Below are positions 16,700 to 25,474 of a DNA stretch of 64,000 nt, one piece after another (within the stretch, counting starts at the first letter, position 1; every line of letters begins with the position of its first letter). Under the pieces are notes generated by a model, which saw only the letters and a program-made list of their open reading frames with translations, had not been told where the DNA came from and did not search any database. The DNA lies in assembly GCF_039540405.1 (NCBI RefSeq), contig NZ_BAABEY010000001.1:124001-188000 (forward strand), given 5' to 3'. The translations under genes were made by a program, and so were the position numbers. Source of the DNA: Ravibacter arvi (GTDB taxonomy: Bacteria; Bacteroidota; Bacteroidia; Cytophagales; Spirosomataceae).

Positions 16700-18373
16700 T
16701 TATTTGCCGGCGCCCTTCGCGTAGTTGTCACGCAAGGTAGTGGTTCGGTTGAAAACCGGCTTTTCCGGACGGGAATCTTTGTCGGCGAAGAAATAGCCCA
16801 ATCTGAGAAATTGAAAATGCGCGGTCTGATCGTCTGTCGCGAGCGCCGGTTCTGCATACCCGGTTATCGTCTTCAGGGACTCGGGGTTGATGTAATCCTT
16901 AAAATCTCCATCTGCGTCGCCCGGGTCTTCTACCGTGAAAAGGCGGTCGTACAACCTCACTTCAACCGGTACAGCGTCTGTGGCCGATACCCAGTGTAAG
17001 GTGGCTTTTGCATTAATCCCGGAAGTGTCCTGGCCGCTTTTGCTATTCTCAATATAACTGCATTTGATCTCGGTTACTTCCCCCGCGGCATCTTTCACCA
17101 CTTCGTCGCACCGGATAATGAAGGCACTTTTTAACCGGGCGTATTGTCCGGGAGAGAGCCGGTGATATTTTTTGGGCGGATTTTCCATGAAATCATCCCT
17201 TTCAATAAAAATTTCACGTGTGAAAGGAACTTCCCGGCTTCCGGCAGAGGGAGACTCGGGGTTGTTTTCGCTCAGGCAGATTTCTTTTTGGCCGGCAGGA
17301 AAATTGGTGATTGTAATTTTCAGCGGATCCAGCACTACCATGCGGCGAAGGGCTATTTTGTTGAGATGTTCGCGGACGCAAAACTCGAGCAAGCTGAGGT
17401 CGACACTGTTTTCCCGCTTCGAAACGCCGATTCTTTCTACAAAATCCCTGATCGATTCGGGTGTATAGCCGCGTCTGCGCATCCCGGCAATGGTAGGCAT
17501 GCGCGGGTCGTCCCACCCGGAAACGAAATTTTCGTTCACCAATTGCATGAGTTTACGCTTGCTGGTGACCGTATGGTTTACATTCCGGCGTGCAAATTCA
17601 TACTGGTGAGAAGGGTAGATTTCCAGTTTTTCAATCAGCCAGTCGTAAAGCTCGCGATGCGGAACAAACTCGAGCGTACAAAGCGAATGCGTTACCCGTT
17701 CCAGTGAATCACTTTGCCCGTGTGCAAAGTCATACATGGGGTAGATTTTCCAGGTATCCCCCGTGCGGTGATGCGCAGCATGTTTGATCCGGTAAAGAAT
17801 CGGATCACGCATAATCATATTGGGGTGCGCCATATCTATTTTGGCCCGAAGGGTCTTACTGCCGTCCGGATAGTCACCGGCTTTCATAGCCTCAAAAAGA
17901 GAAAGGTTCTCTTCTATGCTCCTGGTCCGGAACGGACTTTCGGTGCCCGCAGAGGTAGGCGTTCCTTTTTGAGCTGCCATTTCCTCGGAACTGCTGTCGT
18001 CAACATAAGCGAAGCCCTTCCTGATCAGCGTCAGCGCATATTCATAAAGTTGGCCGAAATAATCGGAGGCATACAGCTCGTTTTCCCATTTGAATCCAAG
18101 CCAGCGAACATCCTGTCTGATGGCCTCCACGTATGCCGTATCTTCGGTAACCGGGTTCGTATCGTCGAACCGGAGGTTGGTATACCCGTTGTAACTTTCT
18201 GTCAACCCGAAGTTGAGGACGATGCTGCTTGCGTGGCCAATGTGTAGGTAACCGTTGGGTTCAGGCGGAAATCGCGTAATGATCCTGCTGTATTTTCCTT
18301 GTGCCAGATCATTTTCTACAATTTCCTCGATGAAGTTTAGCGGCTTTGTCTCTTTTATTTCTTCGGTGGCCAT
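16700..18373 (-). CDS. glnS: Glutaminyl-tRNA synthetase
   Basis: A 557-residue class I aminoacyl-tRNA synthetase charging tRNA-Gln. The start was moved from the open-frame end (18400) to the ATG at 18373, giving MATEEIKE. The catalytic domain shows FPPEPNGYLHIGHASS (HIGH motif, about residues 36-51), a DTNPVTED loop, and the class-defining VTSKRKL (the KMSKS-equivalent, where Thr takes the usual Met place), followed by VSGWDDPRMPTIAGMRRRG. Two beta-barrel anticodon-binding domains follow from about residue 340 and end at FLRLGYFFADKDS. Presence of glnS means Gln-tRNA is made directly, at least in part. Confidence 0.95.
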   Translation of the reverse strand: MATEEIKETKPLNFIEEIVENDLAQGKYSRIITRFPPEPNGYLHIGHASSIVLNFGLTESYNGYTNLRFDDTNPVTEDTAYVEAIRQDVRWLGFKWENELYASDYFGQLYEYALTLIRKGFAYVDDSSSEEMAAQKGTPTSAGTESPFRTRSIEENLSLFEAMKAGDYPDGSKTLRAKIDMAHPNMIMRDPILYRIKHAAHHRTGDTWKIYPMYDFAHGQSDSLERVTHSLCTLEFVPHRELYDWLIEKLEIYPSHQYEFARRNVNHTVTSKRKLMQLVNENFVSGWDDPRMPTIAGMRRRGYTPESIRDFVERIGVSKRENSVDLSLLEFCVREHLNKIALRRMVVLDPLKITITNFPAGQKEICLSENNPESPSAGSREVPFTREIFIERDDFMENPPKKYHRLSPGQYARLKSAFIIRCDEVVKDAAGEVTEIKCSYIENSKSGQDTSGINAKATLHWVSATDAVPVEVRLYDRLFTVEDPGDADGDFKDYINPESLKTITGYAEPALATDDQTAHFQFLRLGYFFADKDSRPEKPVFNRTTTLRDNYAKGAGK

Positions 18374-18517
18374 AATGTTACGCTGTTGTAAGACCTGCAA
18401 TTTACGCAGGTTTTACTGATTGATCGTAATGTGAAGGCCGAATTAGCGTGGTTACAGCACCTGAGCGGGACCCCACCGTTAGGGAGCCCCGCCGGTAGCC
18501 CTGCTTTTGTTCGGCAC

Positions 18518-18979
18518 TTAACTGGAAAATATCCTTCTGTCAAACGGAAACCGTTCTCTGGAAAGGATGCTGATTTTGGTGAAATCCGGGTGTTTAGGAT
18601 TGAGTAGATAATTAAAATCCCCTTGCGTAACTACCGACGGGATCCTGAGAATGGCGGCGCGATTGTCAGAAACAAAGGTATCGCCTATCTTTTTTGTCGT
18701 AAGCGGATAGGGAAATGCATTCCAGTTGTCCGGTAACTGATCCGTTCTTAATTCGTCAACGGAGAGGCTGTCCGGAATATGTACGGACAGCATCATATAA
18801 TCATCGGGAAGTGTAGCAACCGACAAGTGTATCGCTACTTCGGCCATAGCCAGTGAACGGTTACCGGTCGTGTATACCAACTCTACTCCCGCTGAGTTCC
18901 AGCGGGCGCCATAACGGGCGGCACCCATTCCGGAAAGCGTGTACGAAAAACGCTCCCTTGCAAGTCTGAACACCATCAT
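18518..18979 (-). CDS. RES-domain toxin of a RES/Xre toxin-antitoxin pair
   Basis: A 153-residue RES-fold protein if started at the ATG at 18979; the frame also opens at a TTG at 18991 inside the antitoxin end. The RES residues are visible: Arg in the opening ARYGARWNSAG stretch, Glu in MAEVAIHLS, Ser in RIPSVV. Characterised RES toxins degrade NAD+ and arrest growth. The gene follows the antitoxin gene on the same strand with a gap of a few bases, so the pair is one operon with antitoxin first. Confidence 0.87.
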   Translation of the reverse strand: MMVFRLARERFSYTLSGMGAARYGARWNSAGVELVYTTGNRSLAMAEVAIHLSVATLPDDYMMLSVHIPDSLSVDELRTDQLPDNWNAFPYPLTTKKIGDTFVSDNRAAILRIPSVVTQGDFNYLLNPKHPDFTKISILSRERFPFDRRIFSS

Positions 18980-18983
18980 GTCG

Positions 18984-19556
18984 CTACACAAAAATGCCGT
19001 AGTGGATGTGACTGAGTTCAGCGGTAACGAGTTCTTTCCCGTAGGAATCTTTCAGCAGCTCCAACGGCATCAGGTTTCCCAAAGCGAAACTGGGAGTGTG
19101 CAGCCACTGGCTGAAGCGGCTGAGGTTGCCGAATACCTCCAGCCCCAGTTGCGTTACTTCTGCCATTTCCATAATTTTTTCGGCTAGGAGGGTTTTAAAA
19201 TCCCTGTTTTCGGTTTTGTACCGGGTTAGCGTTTTGGAAGAAACATCTAAAATGGCTGCCCATTCATTTTCGGTAAGCGGGCCGGATTCGCGTATTAATT
19301 CAAATACATGGTAGGGGATACCATTCCGGATTAAGAAAACCATCGACATTTTGTCGGTTAATACTTCGCTGAATTTTACATAACCGCGCCCGGAATTGGC
19401 GCCGGAACGACCTGTTTTTCGCAGCAGTTTGCCGATTTCTTTGTCCAAAAGGCTTTCCTTCTCTAACACGTCCATCATTTTTTGGTTTGGAACTTTGTCT
19501 TCAAATTTAGGACAAAGTTCCTGGATTATCAAGCGGTTTGATAATGTCATCTCCAT
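18984..19556 (-). CDS. Xre/MbcA/ParS-type antitoxin of the RES toxin
   Basis: A helical protein that should bind and neutralise the RES toxin and repress the operon. The N-terminal part includes a helix-turn-helix-like region (ENEWAAILDVSSKTLTRY); the C-terminal DUF2384/MbcA-ParS-like toxin-binding domain contains EVFGNLSRFSQWLHTPSFALGN with the usual LxxPxxALGG-like segment. The open frame reaches a GTG at 19655. I favour the ATG at 19556 (190 residues), with 19595 as the alternative. The protein is somewhat longer than many RES antitoxins (about 150 residues), so the true start could be later. Autoregulation is expected for the family but no operator is evident. Confidence 0.82.
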   Translation of the reverse strand: MEMTLSNRLIIQELCPKFEDKVPNQKMMDVLEKESLLDKEIGKLLRKTGRSGANSGRGYVKFSEVLTDKMSMVFLIRNGIPYHVFELIRESGPLTENEWAAILDVSSKTLTRYKTENRDFKTLLAEKIMEMAEVTQLGLEVFGNLSRFSQWLHTPSFALGNLMPLELLKDSYGKELVTAELSHIHYGIFV

Positions 19557-19722
19557 TTTGGTTTTTGCCGGGAAGGCGTGGCTGATCCTACGCATTATTT
19601 TGAGAAGTATAGTATTTTTCCTCACAAGGTACTTCCTTTGCGTGAGAAATTGCACCAGCGATTTACCTCAGTTTCAGGCATTCCATCCAAAAGCAGCCAC
19701 TTAAGTCTTAAACCTCAAGCCT

Positions 19723-20265
19723 ATGGATCTATATATGATGCTTTTAGGTTGCAAACCGCGCGGCAGGCGAACGGAGCAGCATGATATTTTTTTCGGGGTA
19801 GGGACGGAATTGCGGGATTTTGTCCCGGCTATCCTGGAGTTCTGGCCCGAGGCGGATCAAAAGGTGCATATTGATGCCTACAGGACGGTTACTTGGGTTG
19901 ACGGGTATCACATAGCGGTTGTCCCGCGTGAGGAGATGCAGCAAGATTCAGAGCTGAAGCTTTATTTTGTCAATCTCGGCGGCTACAAGGAAAATGAGTT
20001 TGAAGAATACCATTTTAAGCGTGTCGTCGTCGCGAAATCACTTGCCGAAGCGATCGTCCAGGCGAAAGCTACGGTATTTTGGCAGCACCATGATTCGGCC
20101 CATATTGATGACAAGTATGGGCTTGATGTCGATGATATCTACGAAATAGAGGACCTTTTACCGGATTCCACAAAAGAGAAGTTCAGGCTGACCATAACCC
20201 CTGATCGGAGTGGGCGCAATGAAGACATCGTAAAAAACGGGTATTTTAAGCTGAGCGCCCTTTAA
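19723..20265 (+). CDS. DUF1543 domain protein
   Basis: A 180-residue cytoplasmic protein with two copies of the short DUF1543 alpha/beta unit. The first covers about residues 5-75 (LLGCKPRGRRTEQHDIFFGV). The second begins near 85 (KLYFVNLGGYKENEFEEYHFKRVVVAKS) and ends in an acidic segment (DVDDIYEIEDLLP). The family is widespread in Bacteroidota and Gammaproteobacteria without an assigned function. The ATG at 19723 overlaps the end of a short CTCA-like heptamer run (19705-19725). It is divergent from the antitoxin gene and ends before a clear terminator. Confidence 0.78.
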   Translation: MDLYMMLLGCKPRGRRTEQHDIFFGVGTELRDFVPAILEFWPEADQKVHIDAYRTVTWVDGYHIAVVPREEMQQDSELKLYFVNLGGYKENEFEEYHFKRVVVAKSLAEAIVQAKATVFWQHHDSAHIDDKYGLDVDDIYEIEDLLPDSTKEKFRLTITPDRSGRNEDIVKNGYFKLSAL

Positions 20266-20300
20266 ACCGGCCCCGCGGGTTATAGAATTGACTGCAAAAT

Positions 20301-20333
20301 AACAAACATCCCCGGGGAGAGGGGATGTTTGTT
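20301..20333. terminator. Terminator hairpin after the DUF1543 gene
   Basis: A 13-base-pair stem (AACAAACATCCCC at 20301-20313 with its complement at 20321-20333) closes a 7-base loop. It sits between convergent genes and probably ends transcripts from both sides. Confidence 0.85.
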
Positions 20334-20353
20334 AAAGGGCGGCAGTACCGCTA

Positions 20354-20824
20354 TTATTTTCTGTAGATGTATTGGATCTTCCCTACGGTAACACTGTCGA
20401 GCGGCATATCTTTGGTTGGCGATACCAATTGCTGCAGGCCGTCCTTCGTTTCGAGGGTAAATACTTCATTATCAATGTCGGAAAGGTCGTAGTCAAGGGT
20501 CAGCTTACCGGCATCAAACGTCCATTTGCCGGTCAGATCCTCGACGCCTCCCTGGTGTCTGTACACTTCGACGAACGTTTTATTGTCGTTATTGAGAATA
20601 TGGATTTGAGAGGTGTAGAAAAAGCCCCCGAAGTCTATCTCCGAGTAAGGATCGATTTTTGCACCATTGAGGTTTGCATTCTGAAAGCCGCTTAATAATC
20701 CGTAATCAAGGCTCCATTTTCCGACTACTTCGGGCACCGGAGCGGGTTCATCCTCATCTTTTTTACAAGAGGTCAGTGCGACGGATAGAGCAAAAAAAGC
20801 GAGTATATAGAGACGTTGTTTCAT
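20354..20824 (-). CDS. Small lipocalin-like lipoprotein
   Basis: A 156-residue lipoprotein. The signal peptide ends at the lipobox LTSC (Cys20), followed by an acidic/proline linker (KKDEDEPAPVPEVV). The mature part opens with VGKWSLDYG and has GKWTFDAGKLTLDYD in the middle, the repeated G-x-W strand pattern of lipocalin-like domains common in Bacteroidota. It may bind a small hydrophobic ligand or play a structural envelope role. It appears monocistronic, with a terminator 20 bases downstream of its stop. Confidence 0.7.
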   Translation of the reverse strand: MKQRLYILAFFALSVALTSCKKDEDEPAPVPEVVGKWSLDYGLLSGFQNANLNGAKIDPYSEIDFGGFFYTSQIHILNNDNKTFVEVYRHQGGVEDLTGKWTFDAGKLTLDYDLSDIDNEVFTLETKDGLQQLVSPTKDMPLDSVTVGKIQYIYRK

Positions 20825-20908
20825 AAGAAGTTTTTTTTGACGGGATTATAAGGCAAAGTACGAAATAATGAATCCGGTTGTTGCGCCGCAAGCTCAATTT
20901 TCCGGATT

Positions 20909-22894
20909 TTATTTAATAACTACCAACTTTCCCTGCATGAGCGCATGATGCCCGGGGAAGGTACAGACATACTGGTAGGTACCCGGTTTTACTGGTGCTA
21001 CAAAATAAATGGTTTCCGAAGTTTCGGGTTGCAGGATATTGGTATGAAACAAAACCTCTTTCACTGCGGGGATGTAGCTCTGTTCGCTGCCTTTTAGTCC
21101 GAGCGCCAGGGCAGCTTCACCAACCGAGTTGGCCCCTCCGGGTTCCGTAATCACGAAGTTATGCAGCATATCGTCATTGTTGTTGAAGGTAAGCTGGATC
21201 TTACTGCCTGCCTTTACACGGATCTCGGACATGTCAAACTGAAGTCCCGGACGTGTTCCTATGGTAATCCTCCGGTCCGGTCCTTTACCCCAGCCCGACG
21301 GCTGGACCGTAATTCTTTTAGGCATTATGTCGGTATTCGCTGCGTCAGCAACCAGGTGGACATGCTGCGGTTCGGATTCGGAAAACACGGTAACACCGGT
21401 TCCGTCGGCCCTTTCACCATCGGGGATTTCGTTCAGGGTGTAATAACCCACCGGGTGAAGTACGTTTAGTCCTGTCGCCGATAACACACCATCGGCTTTA
21501 ATTTCATGAATATACCCGGCTTTCATCCTGGTTTCATCCAGTATTAACCTTACCCGCATGCTGTCTTCCGAAACGATCACTCCCTTTATCGGGAGGGCTT
21601 CGTTGTTAATTACGGGGCTTCCGTAGGTCTTGTGGTATTTGTAAGTAAAACTGCTTGCCTGCCAGGCATCTGCCTTTTTCGCACTTTCGGGGTCAACGGG
21701 CAGGGTGAAGGTAACTTCAAAACCGTCGGGGCGGGCATGCAGATGCTTCATTTCAAACGGGGTTTCACCGGTCCATACGAGCCGTTCCAATGCGAAAGGC
21801 GCCGTACCTGTGGCCGACCACCCCCTGCTGGTCTGTCCCACGAAAAGCGAGCCGTCGATTCCCCACTCGAGGCGCAGGACCCCGGATGCGAAGCCTTTTC
21901 TGAAAGGGAAACAGGCCCCCTGCCATTTGCCGTTCACTTTTTCCAGGTCGGCCCGCATGATGTTGCTGTGCCCCTGGTCTCCCACGAAAAGTTGCCCCGA
22001 AAAAGGGCCGAAAGTCCCTTTGCTGATATCTTCTTTTAGGTCTGACAGCGAAATACCCATTATGGTATGCGGAAACCAGACTGCCGGGAGTTTAAGGCCC
22101 GGAAGATTCTTGGCCACGTTGTACATCGGTTCCCCGGTACTGGTGATGTCTTCGGGGCGAATTTTTACCGGCGAGGCCGGGTCACTGCTCCAGCGAAGGC
22201 CTGCCGGATTTCCGGCAAAATCACCTTTCTCCAGGTGGGTCAGGCGTCCGGAAGCGACCCAGTCACCCTGGTTTTCGGTATAGAAAATATCGCCTTGGTA
22301 ACTGCCGAAGCCTGCCGGTGAGCGCAGCCCGGTTGCCCAGGGGGTGAGAACTCCTCTTTCATCAAGTTTGAGCATCCATCCGCGCCATTTGGTGAGACTT
22401 CCGCCGTGACCTATCCAGTCTACGTTGAGCGTTACAACCATTTCACCGTTAGGAAGCCGCACGGGGCCGTAGGAATACTGGTGATAGTTGCCCGACAGGG
22501 GCCACCTGGCAAACGATTGGTAAAGGTCAGCCGTTCCGTCCTTGTCGGTGTCTTCCAGGCGGGTTACTTCACCACGCTGAGTAGTGAGAAAATCATTTCC
22601 TCTGTAAAGGAGCCCGAGCGGTTCATGCAGCCCGTGCGCGAAACGGCGAAATTCCGGCTTGCCGTTTCCGGTGCCGTATGGGTTGGAAATCATCCAGACT
22701 TCCCCGCGTCTTGTTGCCGCAGCCACACGGCCATCGGGCAGAACGGCGAGGCCCCCGATCTCCAGTTCCACCTGCTCGGGAATAGGGACGGTCACAATAC
22801 GATAGTAGTCGTCCTCAGTCTTCGGCCGGTTTTGAGCCGTCGCGCTCCCTGCAAGAATTGCGCAGAATACCGATAGTAAAAAACTTTTTTTCAT
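20909..22894 (-). CDS. Sorbosone-dehydrogenase-like beta-propeller with C-terminal type-1 copper (cupredoxin) domain
   Basis: A 661-residue exported protein. The start at 22894 gives a clean signal peptide (MKKSFLLSVFCAILAG, cut near ATAQ). The longer open frame to 22990 runs through a low-complexity heptamer repeat and is rejected. Residues 20-430 look like a six-bladed soluble-glucose/sorbosone dehydrogenase propeller (GGLAVLPDGRVAAATRRGEVW, GLHEPLGLLY, ATGLRSPAGF). A linker beta domain follows. The last 110 residues are a plastocyanin/azurin-like domain with visible copper ligands: His in MLHNFVI, then Cys, His and Met in YVCTFPGHHALM. This suggests substrate oxidation with electrons passed to a built-in copper centre. 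The substrate is unknown. The gene follows the PA14 partner on the same strand. Confidence 0.75.
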   Translation of the reverse strand: MKKSFLLSVFCAILAGSATAQNRPKTEDDYYRIVTVPIPEQVELEIGGLAVLPDGRVAAATRRGEVWMISNPYGTGNGKPEFRRFAHGLHEPLGLLYRGNDFLTTQRGEVTRLEDTDKDGTADLYQSFARWPLSGNYHQYSYGPVRLPNGEMVVTLNVDWIGHGGSLTKWRGWMLKLDERGVLTPWATGLRSPAGFGSYQGDIFYTENQGDWVASGRLTHLEKGDFAGNPAGLRWSSDPASPVKIRPEDITSTGEPMYNVAKNLPGLKLPAVWFPHTIMGISLSDLKEDISKGTFGPFSGQLFVGDQGHSNIMRADLEKVNGKWQGACFPFRKGFASGVLRLEWGIDGSLFVGQTSRGWSATGTAPFALERLVWTGETPFEMKHLHARPDGFEVTFTLPVDPESAKKADAWQASSFTYKYHKTYGSPVINNEALPIKGVIVSEDSMRVRLILDETRMKAGYIHEIKADGVLSATGLNVLHPVGYYTLNEIPDGERADGTGVTVFSESEPQHVHLVADAANTDIMPKRITVQPSGWGKGPDRRITIGTRPGLQFDMSEIRVKAGSKIQLTFNNNDDMLHNFVITEPGGANSVGEAALALGLKGSEQSYIPAVKEVLFHTNILQPETSETIYFVAPVKPGTYQYVCTFPGHHALMQGKLVVIK

Positions 22895-22949
22895 TGGCAT
22901 ATAAAGATTACCCATCCCCATCACTCCCTCCGACTTATACGGCCCGACC

Positions 22950-23016
22950 GATTGCCGATTGCCGATTTCCAATTTCCCCTCATCCCTCATCCCTGACCCC
23001 TCACACCCCTCTCACC
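22950..23016. repeat. Two abutting heptamer repeats between the PA14 and cupredoxin genes
   Basis: Bases 22950-22977 are four units (GATTGCC, GATTGCC, GATTTCC, AATTTCC), the reverse strand of the GGAAATC family. Bases 22979-23013 are five units (CTCATCC twice, CTGACCC, CTCACAC, CCCTCTC), the CTCA family. The second array reaches into the stop codon of the upstream gene. Confidence 0.85.
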
Positions 23017-24769
23017 ATAAAATTGAAAAACTGACCGGAGCAGCAAGCGGAAGCAATAGCTCATTTTTTCCATTAGATTTTCGCAGAACGGGTGCCTTTA
23101 CAGCGGGTATTTTAATATAAAACCGCCCGTCAACAAGGTATAGTCCCTTTTCAACGGACCTGATTTCCCTACCTTCGGCAAGCAGCACATAATTATTGTT
23201 GCTTGCATTTCGTTCCGGGGTAATCGTGCGTTGAATACCATTGTCGATCGTGGTAAGCGCATCTTCGATTACGGACGGGCCCAACGCATAACGTATAGAC
23301 GGGAGACCGCGGGCGTCCACGCGGTAGTCCAGGAAGTTTACCGCAGCGGAATCCACCCAGGGTGATTCAGGTGTCGGCAGCCTGCAAAAGCTGCTGCGAT
23401 ACGAAACCGGTTCGGTCAATCCCATCGGCGTCAGCGTCTGGCGCTCGCCGCGTTCATACCACATTTCGGTAGTATTGGCAAATTCGCCGCTCCAAACCTG
23501 GAGGAGTGCTGCCCGGTTGAGATCGATCGAGAAATTCCGGCCATTTGGGGCGCCGACAGACAAGCAATGTGTCCTTTTATGATTTTCCGTCGGGAGCTGG
23601 ATGAAGGAACGTACCATTTCGGCTCTTTCTCCCGTCGGCCGTGCTACTATAAATGGTTTCGGGCGTGGTTGAGGCAGCGATGAAAGGGCGTGCAGGTCAT
23701 AATCCCGGACCCGTCTTTCGCCTACACGCAATCCGAGAGCCGGGCTCGACCACGGCAGGCGGGAATACCATAACTTCAGGCGATAGCTGCCTTTTTCCAG
23801 GCGCACGTTGGTATGGTGCGTTTCCTGGGAGTTGCTGTGATCTGTATCAAGCACTACATTGCCGTCGATGCTCAGCTGGCAGTAAGCTCCGGTATAAATA
23901 GTCGTAAAATTGTAATCACCGTCCCTTTCGACGACTAAATCGGCTTCGTACACCAGGTTATAACTCTTTTTTTCTTCTGCAACTTCAAAAGTGAGGACAG
24001 GGGACGTCCCGGATTGCCCCAGCATGTCTGTCTTGCGGCTGTCCCAGGCGTCGTTGTAAATTTTGTAGGCAAGATTGGTAAGGGTAACCGGGCGTATGTT
24101 TTCAAATATTTGAAAGCCGGCAGAATGCAGTACGACTGTGCCTTCCGCAACCTGTATGGTTAAAGAGGGTGAGCCCGACTTCGCGATATACTGGCCCTGC
24201 TGGACGACTACACCGTTGATTTTTACTTCGTTGATACGCGCACGTCCGGGGAACCGGGGAATCTCGCTTTCATAGTCGATCTCCAGTGTCTGGCGTAGGC
24301 CGGCAATTTTACCGATATTCTGGACGGGAAGCTGACCGGTGAAGCCATTGGTCTGGCTGCCTTCTTCTTCCCGGCCTTCTGAAAGCTGTACGGCCGCACC
24401 GCCCGGCAGAACGACGGTCATGCGGGCGTGCCGGGTAAGCGTGTAGCTGAGAAGAAATTTGAAATTTTTTGCACCTGCAGCCGAAATCTCCAGGGCTTCG
24501 CCCGTTTTACCTACCAGAACGCGGCTTCCCGGCGTTATTTTGCTTGGATTCGTTTTTTCCGGGTGAATATAAACACTGTCGGCAAACGCCCAGTTGGCCG
24601 GCATCTTTCCAAAAGAGGCCCGCTTGTCGAACGGCAGTAGCTGGTAATTTTTCTTTTGCCCAAATACCAGGGAGCATGTGAATAAAAAGGCAATCAGGGT
24701 CAGGGAGATTTTACTTGCCGGCCTGCTTATACGATAAAGAAAAAGCCGGCTGAGGTAGTTTTTCAACAT
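23012..24769 (-). CDS. Large exported PA14/DUF1080-like protein of unknown function
   Basis: A 585-residue protein; the ATG at 24769 gives a basic N-terminus and hydrophobic signal ending FGQ near residue 37. The N-terminal third resembles the DUF1080/concanavalin-like layout (VLPGGAAVQLSEGREEEGSQTNG, IPRFPGRARINEVKINGVVVQQGQY). The middle has a PA14-like beta-sandwich pattern (VVERDGDYNFTTIYTGAYCQLSIDG, YRLKLWYSRLPW). The C-terminal third is unrecognised. DUF1080 relatives include 3-keto-disaccharide hydrolases. It lies directly upstream of the cupredoxin-propeller gene and is probably co-expressed. Domain calls are pattern-based and moderately sure; the function is unknown. Confidence 0.6.
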   Translation of the reverse strand: MLKNYLSRLFLYRISRPASKISLTLIAFLFTCSLVFGQKKNYQLLPFDKRASFGKMPANWAFADSVYIHPEKTNPSKITPGSRVLVGKTGEALEISAAGAKNFKFLLSYTLTRHARMTVVLPGGAAVQLSEGREEEGSQTNGFTGQLPVQNIGKIAGLRQTLEIDYESEIPRFPGRARINEVKINGVVVQQGQYIAKSGSPSLTIQVAEGTVVLHSAGFQIFENIRPVTLTNLAYKIYNDAWDSRKTDMLGQSGTSPVLTFEVAEEKKSYNLVYEADLVVERDGDYNFTTIYTGAYCQLSIDGNVVLDTDHSNSQETHHTNVRLEKGSYRLKLWYSRLPWSSPALGLRVGERRVRDYDLHALSSLPQPRPKPFIVARPTGERAEMVRSFIQLPTENHKRTHCLSVGAPNGRNFSIDLNRAALLQVWSGEFANTTEMWYERGERQTLTPMGLTEPVSYRSSFCRLPTPESPWVDSAAVNFLDYRVDARGLPSIRYALGPSVIEDALTTIDNGIQRTITPERNASNNNYVLLAEGREIRSVEKGLYLVDGRFYIKIPAVKAPVLRKSNGKNELLLPLAAPVSFSILW

Positions 24770-25178
24770 TTCTATCCGATAATGATGACGGGCACAGATG
24801 ATCACTTCAATAAGCGAAGTTAATACGGATTTCGCCTTTGCAGGCAGCAATATACAATTTCTGTCTGCATCCATCACGATGCAACCATTTGTTACTCAGA
24901 GAACTCCTTGTAAACAGAGAGTAGACCCAAGCCGCCATAGGCCTGTCCGGATTCGGGTGGTCTTTATTGGTATTGGGATAAATAGATGAAAATGTTTGGC
25001 ATTTTTTATGTTTTTGAGTGTTTCGGAGAGATGTAATTAATTGATTAATAGTTAGTTGTATTCGTTGCTTAAGTTTGTTGATAATTTGTATTTTTTTGTG
25101 ACACTAAATTCTTCATATTTGCGTTAAGAAATCATAAATACTGACGAAACAGACATTCACTATCAACACTTTTTTGTC
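24770..25178. other. 409-base A/T-rich gap upstream of the acyl carrier gene
   Basis: No convincing gene. The left half must carry the promoter of the minus-strand PA14 gene, but no perfect TAnnTTTG box is visible there. The right half (about 24985-25178) is much more A/T-rich than the surroundings. It holds one near-match -7 box, CATATTTG at 25114-25121, about 58 bases before the acyl carrier ATG, without a well-spaced -33 element. Confidence 0.5.
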
Positions 25179-25412
25179 ATGAAAAATAAAATTCTGGAGA
25201 TTTTTAAAAATTTCGGCATAGAGTCTTCCGCGGTCACTGACGAAGCTCACTTTGTAAAGGATCTCGGACTTGACAGTCTGGATCTGGTCGACCTGATGAT
25301 GCAGCTTGAACAGACATTCGGCATCGCAATACCCGACGAAGACTATGCCAAAATAACCAACCTGAAAAAGCTGCTGACTTACCTGGAGGAACAACAAAGC
25401 GTGCCGGCATAA
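25179..25412 (+). CDS. Stand-alone acyl carrier protein
   Basis: A 77-residue acidic four-helix carrier protein. The phosphopantetheine attachment site is Ser in LGLDSLDLVDLMM (about residue 34), and helix III is recognisable as GIAIPDEDYAKI. The ATG at 25179 is the only good start. No fatty-acid or polyketide gene is adjacent. The window also holds a phosphopantetheinyl transferase (33268-33933) and a LuxE-like acyl-activating protein (5401-6441), which could act on it, but they are far apart. The housekeeping acpP usually sits beside fabF, so this is probably a second, specialised carrier. Confidence 0.88.
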   Translation: MKNKILEIFKNFGIESSAVTDEAHFVKDLGLDSLDLVDLMMQLEQTFGIAIPDEDYAKITNLKKLLTYLEEQQSVPA

Positions 25413-25454
25413 ATTTCCCGGCCGCTTGGTCTATTGTGGAGCCTGCCTGGGACG

Positions 25455-25474
25455 AACCCGGTATTTTCCGGGTT
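25455..25474. terminator. Small hairpin between acyl carrier and alkyltransferase-like genes
   Basis: A 7-base-pair stem (AACCCGG at 25455-25461, CCGGGTT at 25468-25474) closes a TATTTT loop between convergent genes and overlaps the stop codon region of the minus-strand gene. There is no T-run, so its terminator role is uncertain. Confidence 0.35.

Noticed and set aside
17144..17707. A 187-residue open frame opposite glnS
   Set aside because: Antisense shadow; the glnS reading frame is fully supported by synthetase motifs.
22895..22990. N-terminal extension of the cupredoxin-propeller gene
   Set aside because: It translates the heptamer repeat region, while the Met at 22894 starts a proper signal peptide.
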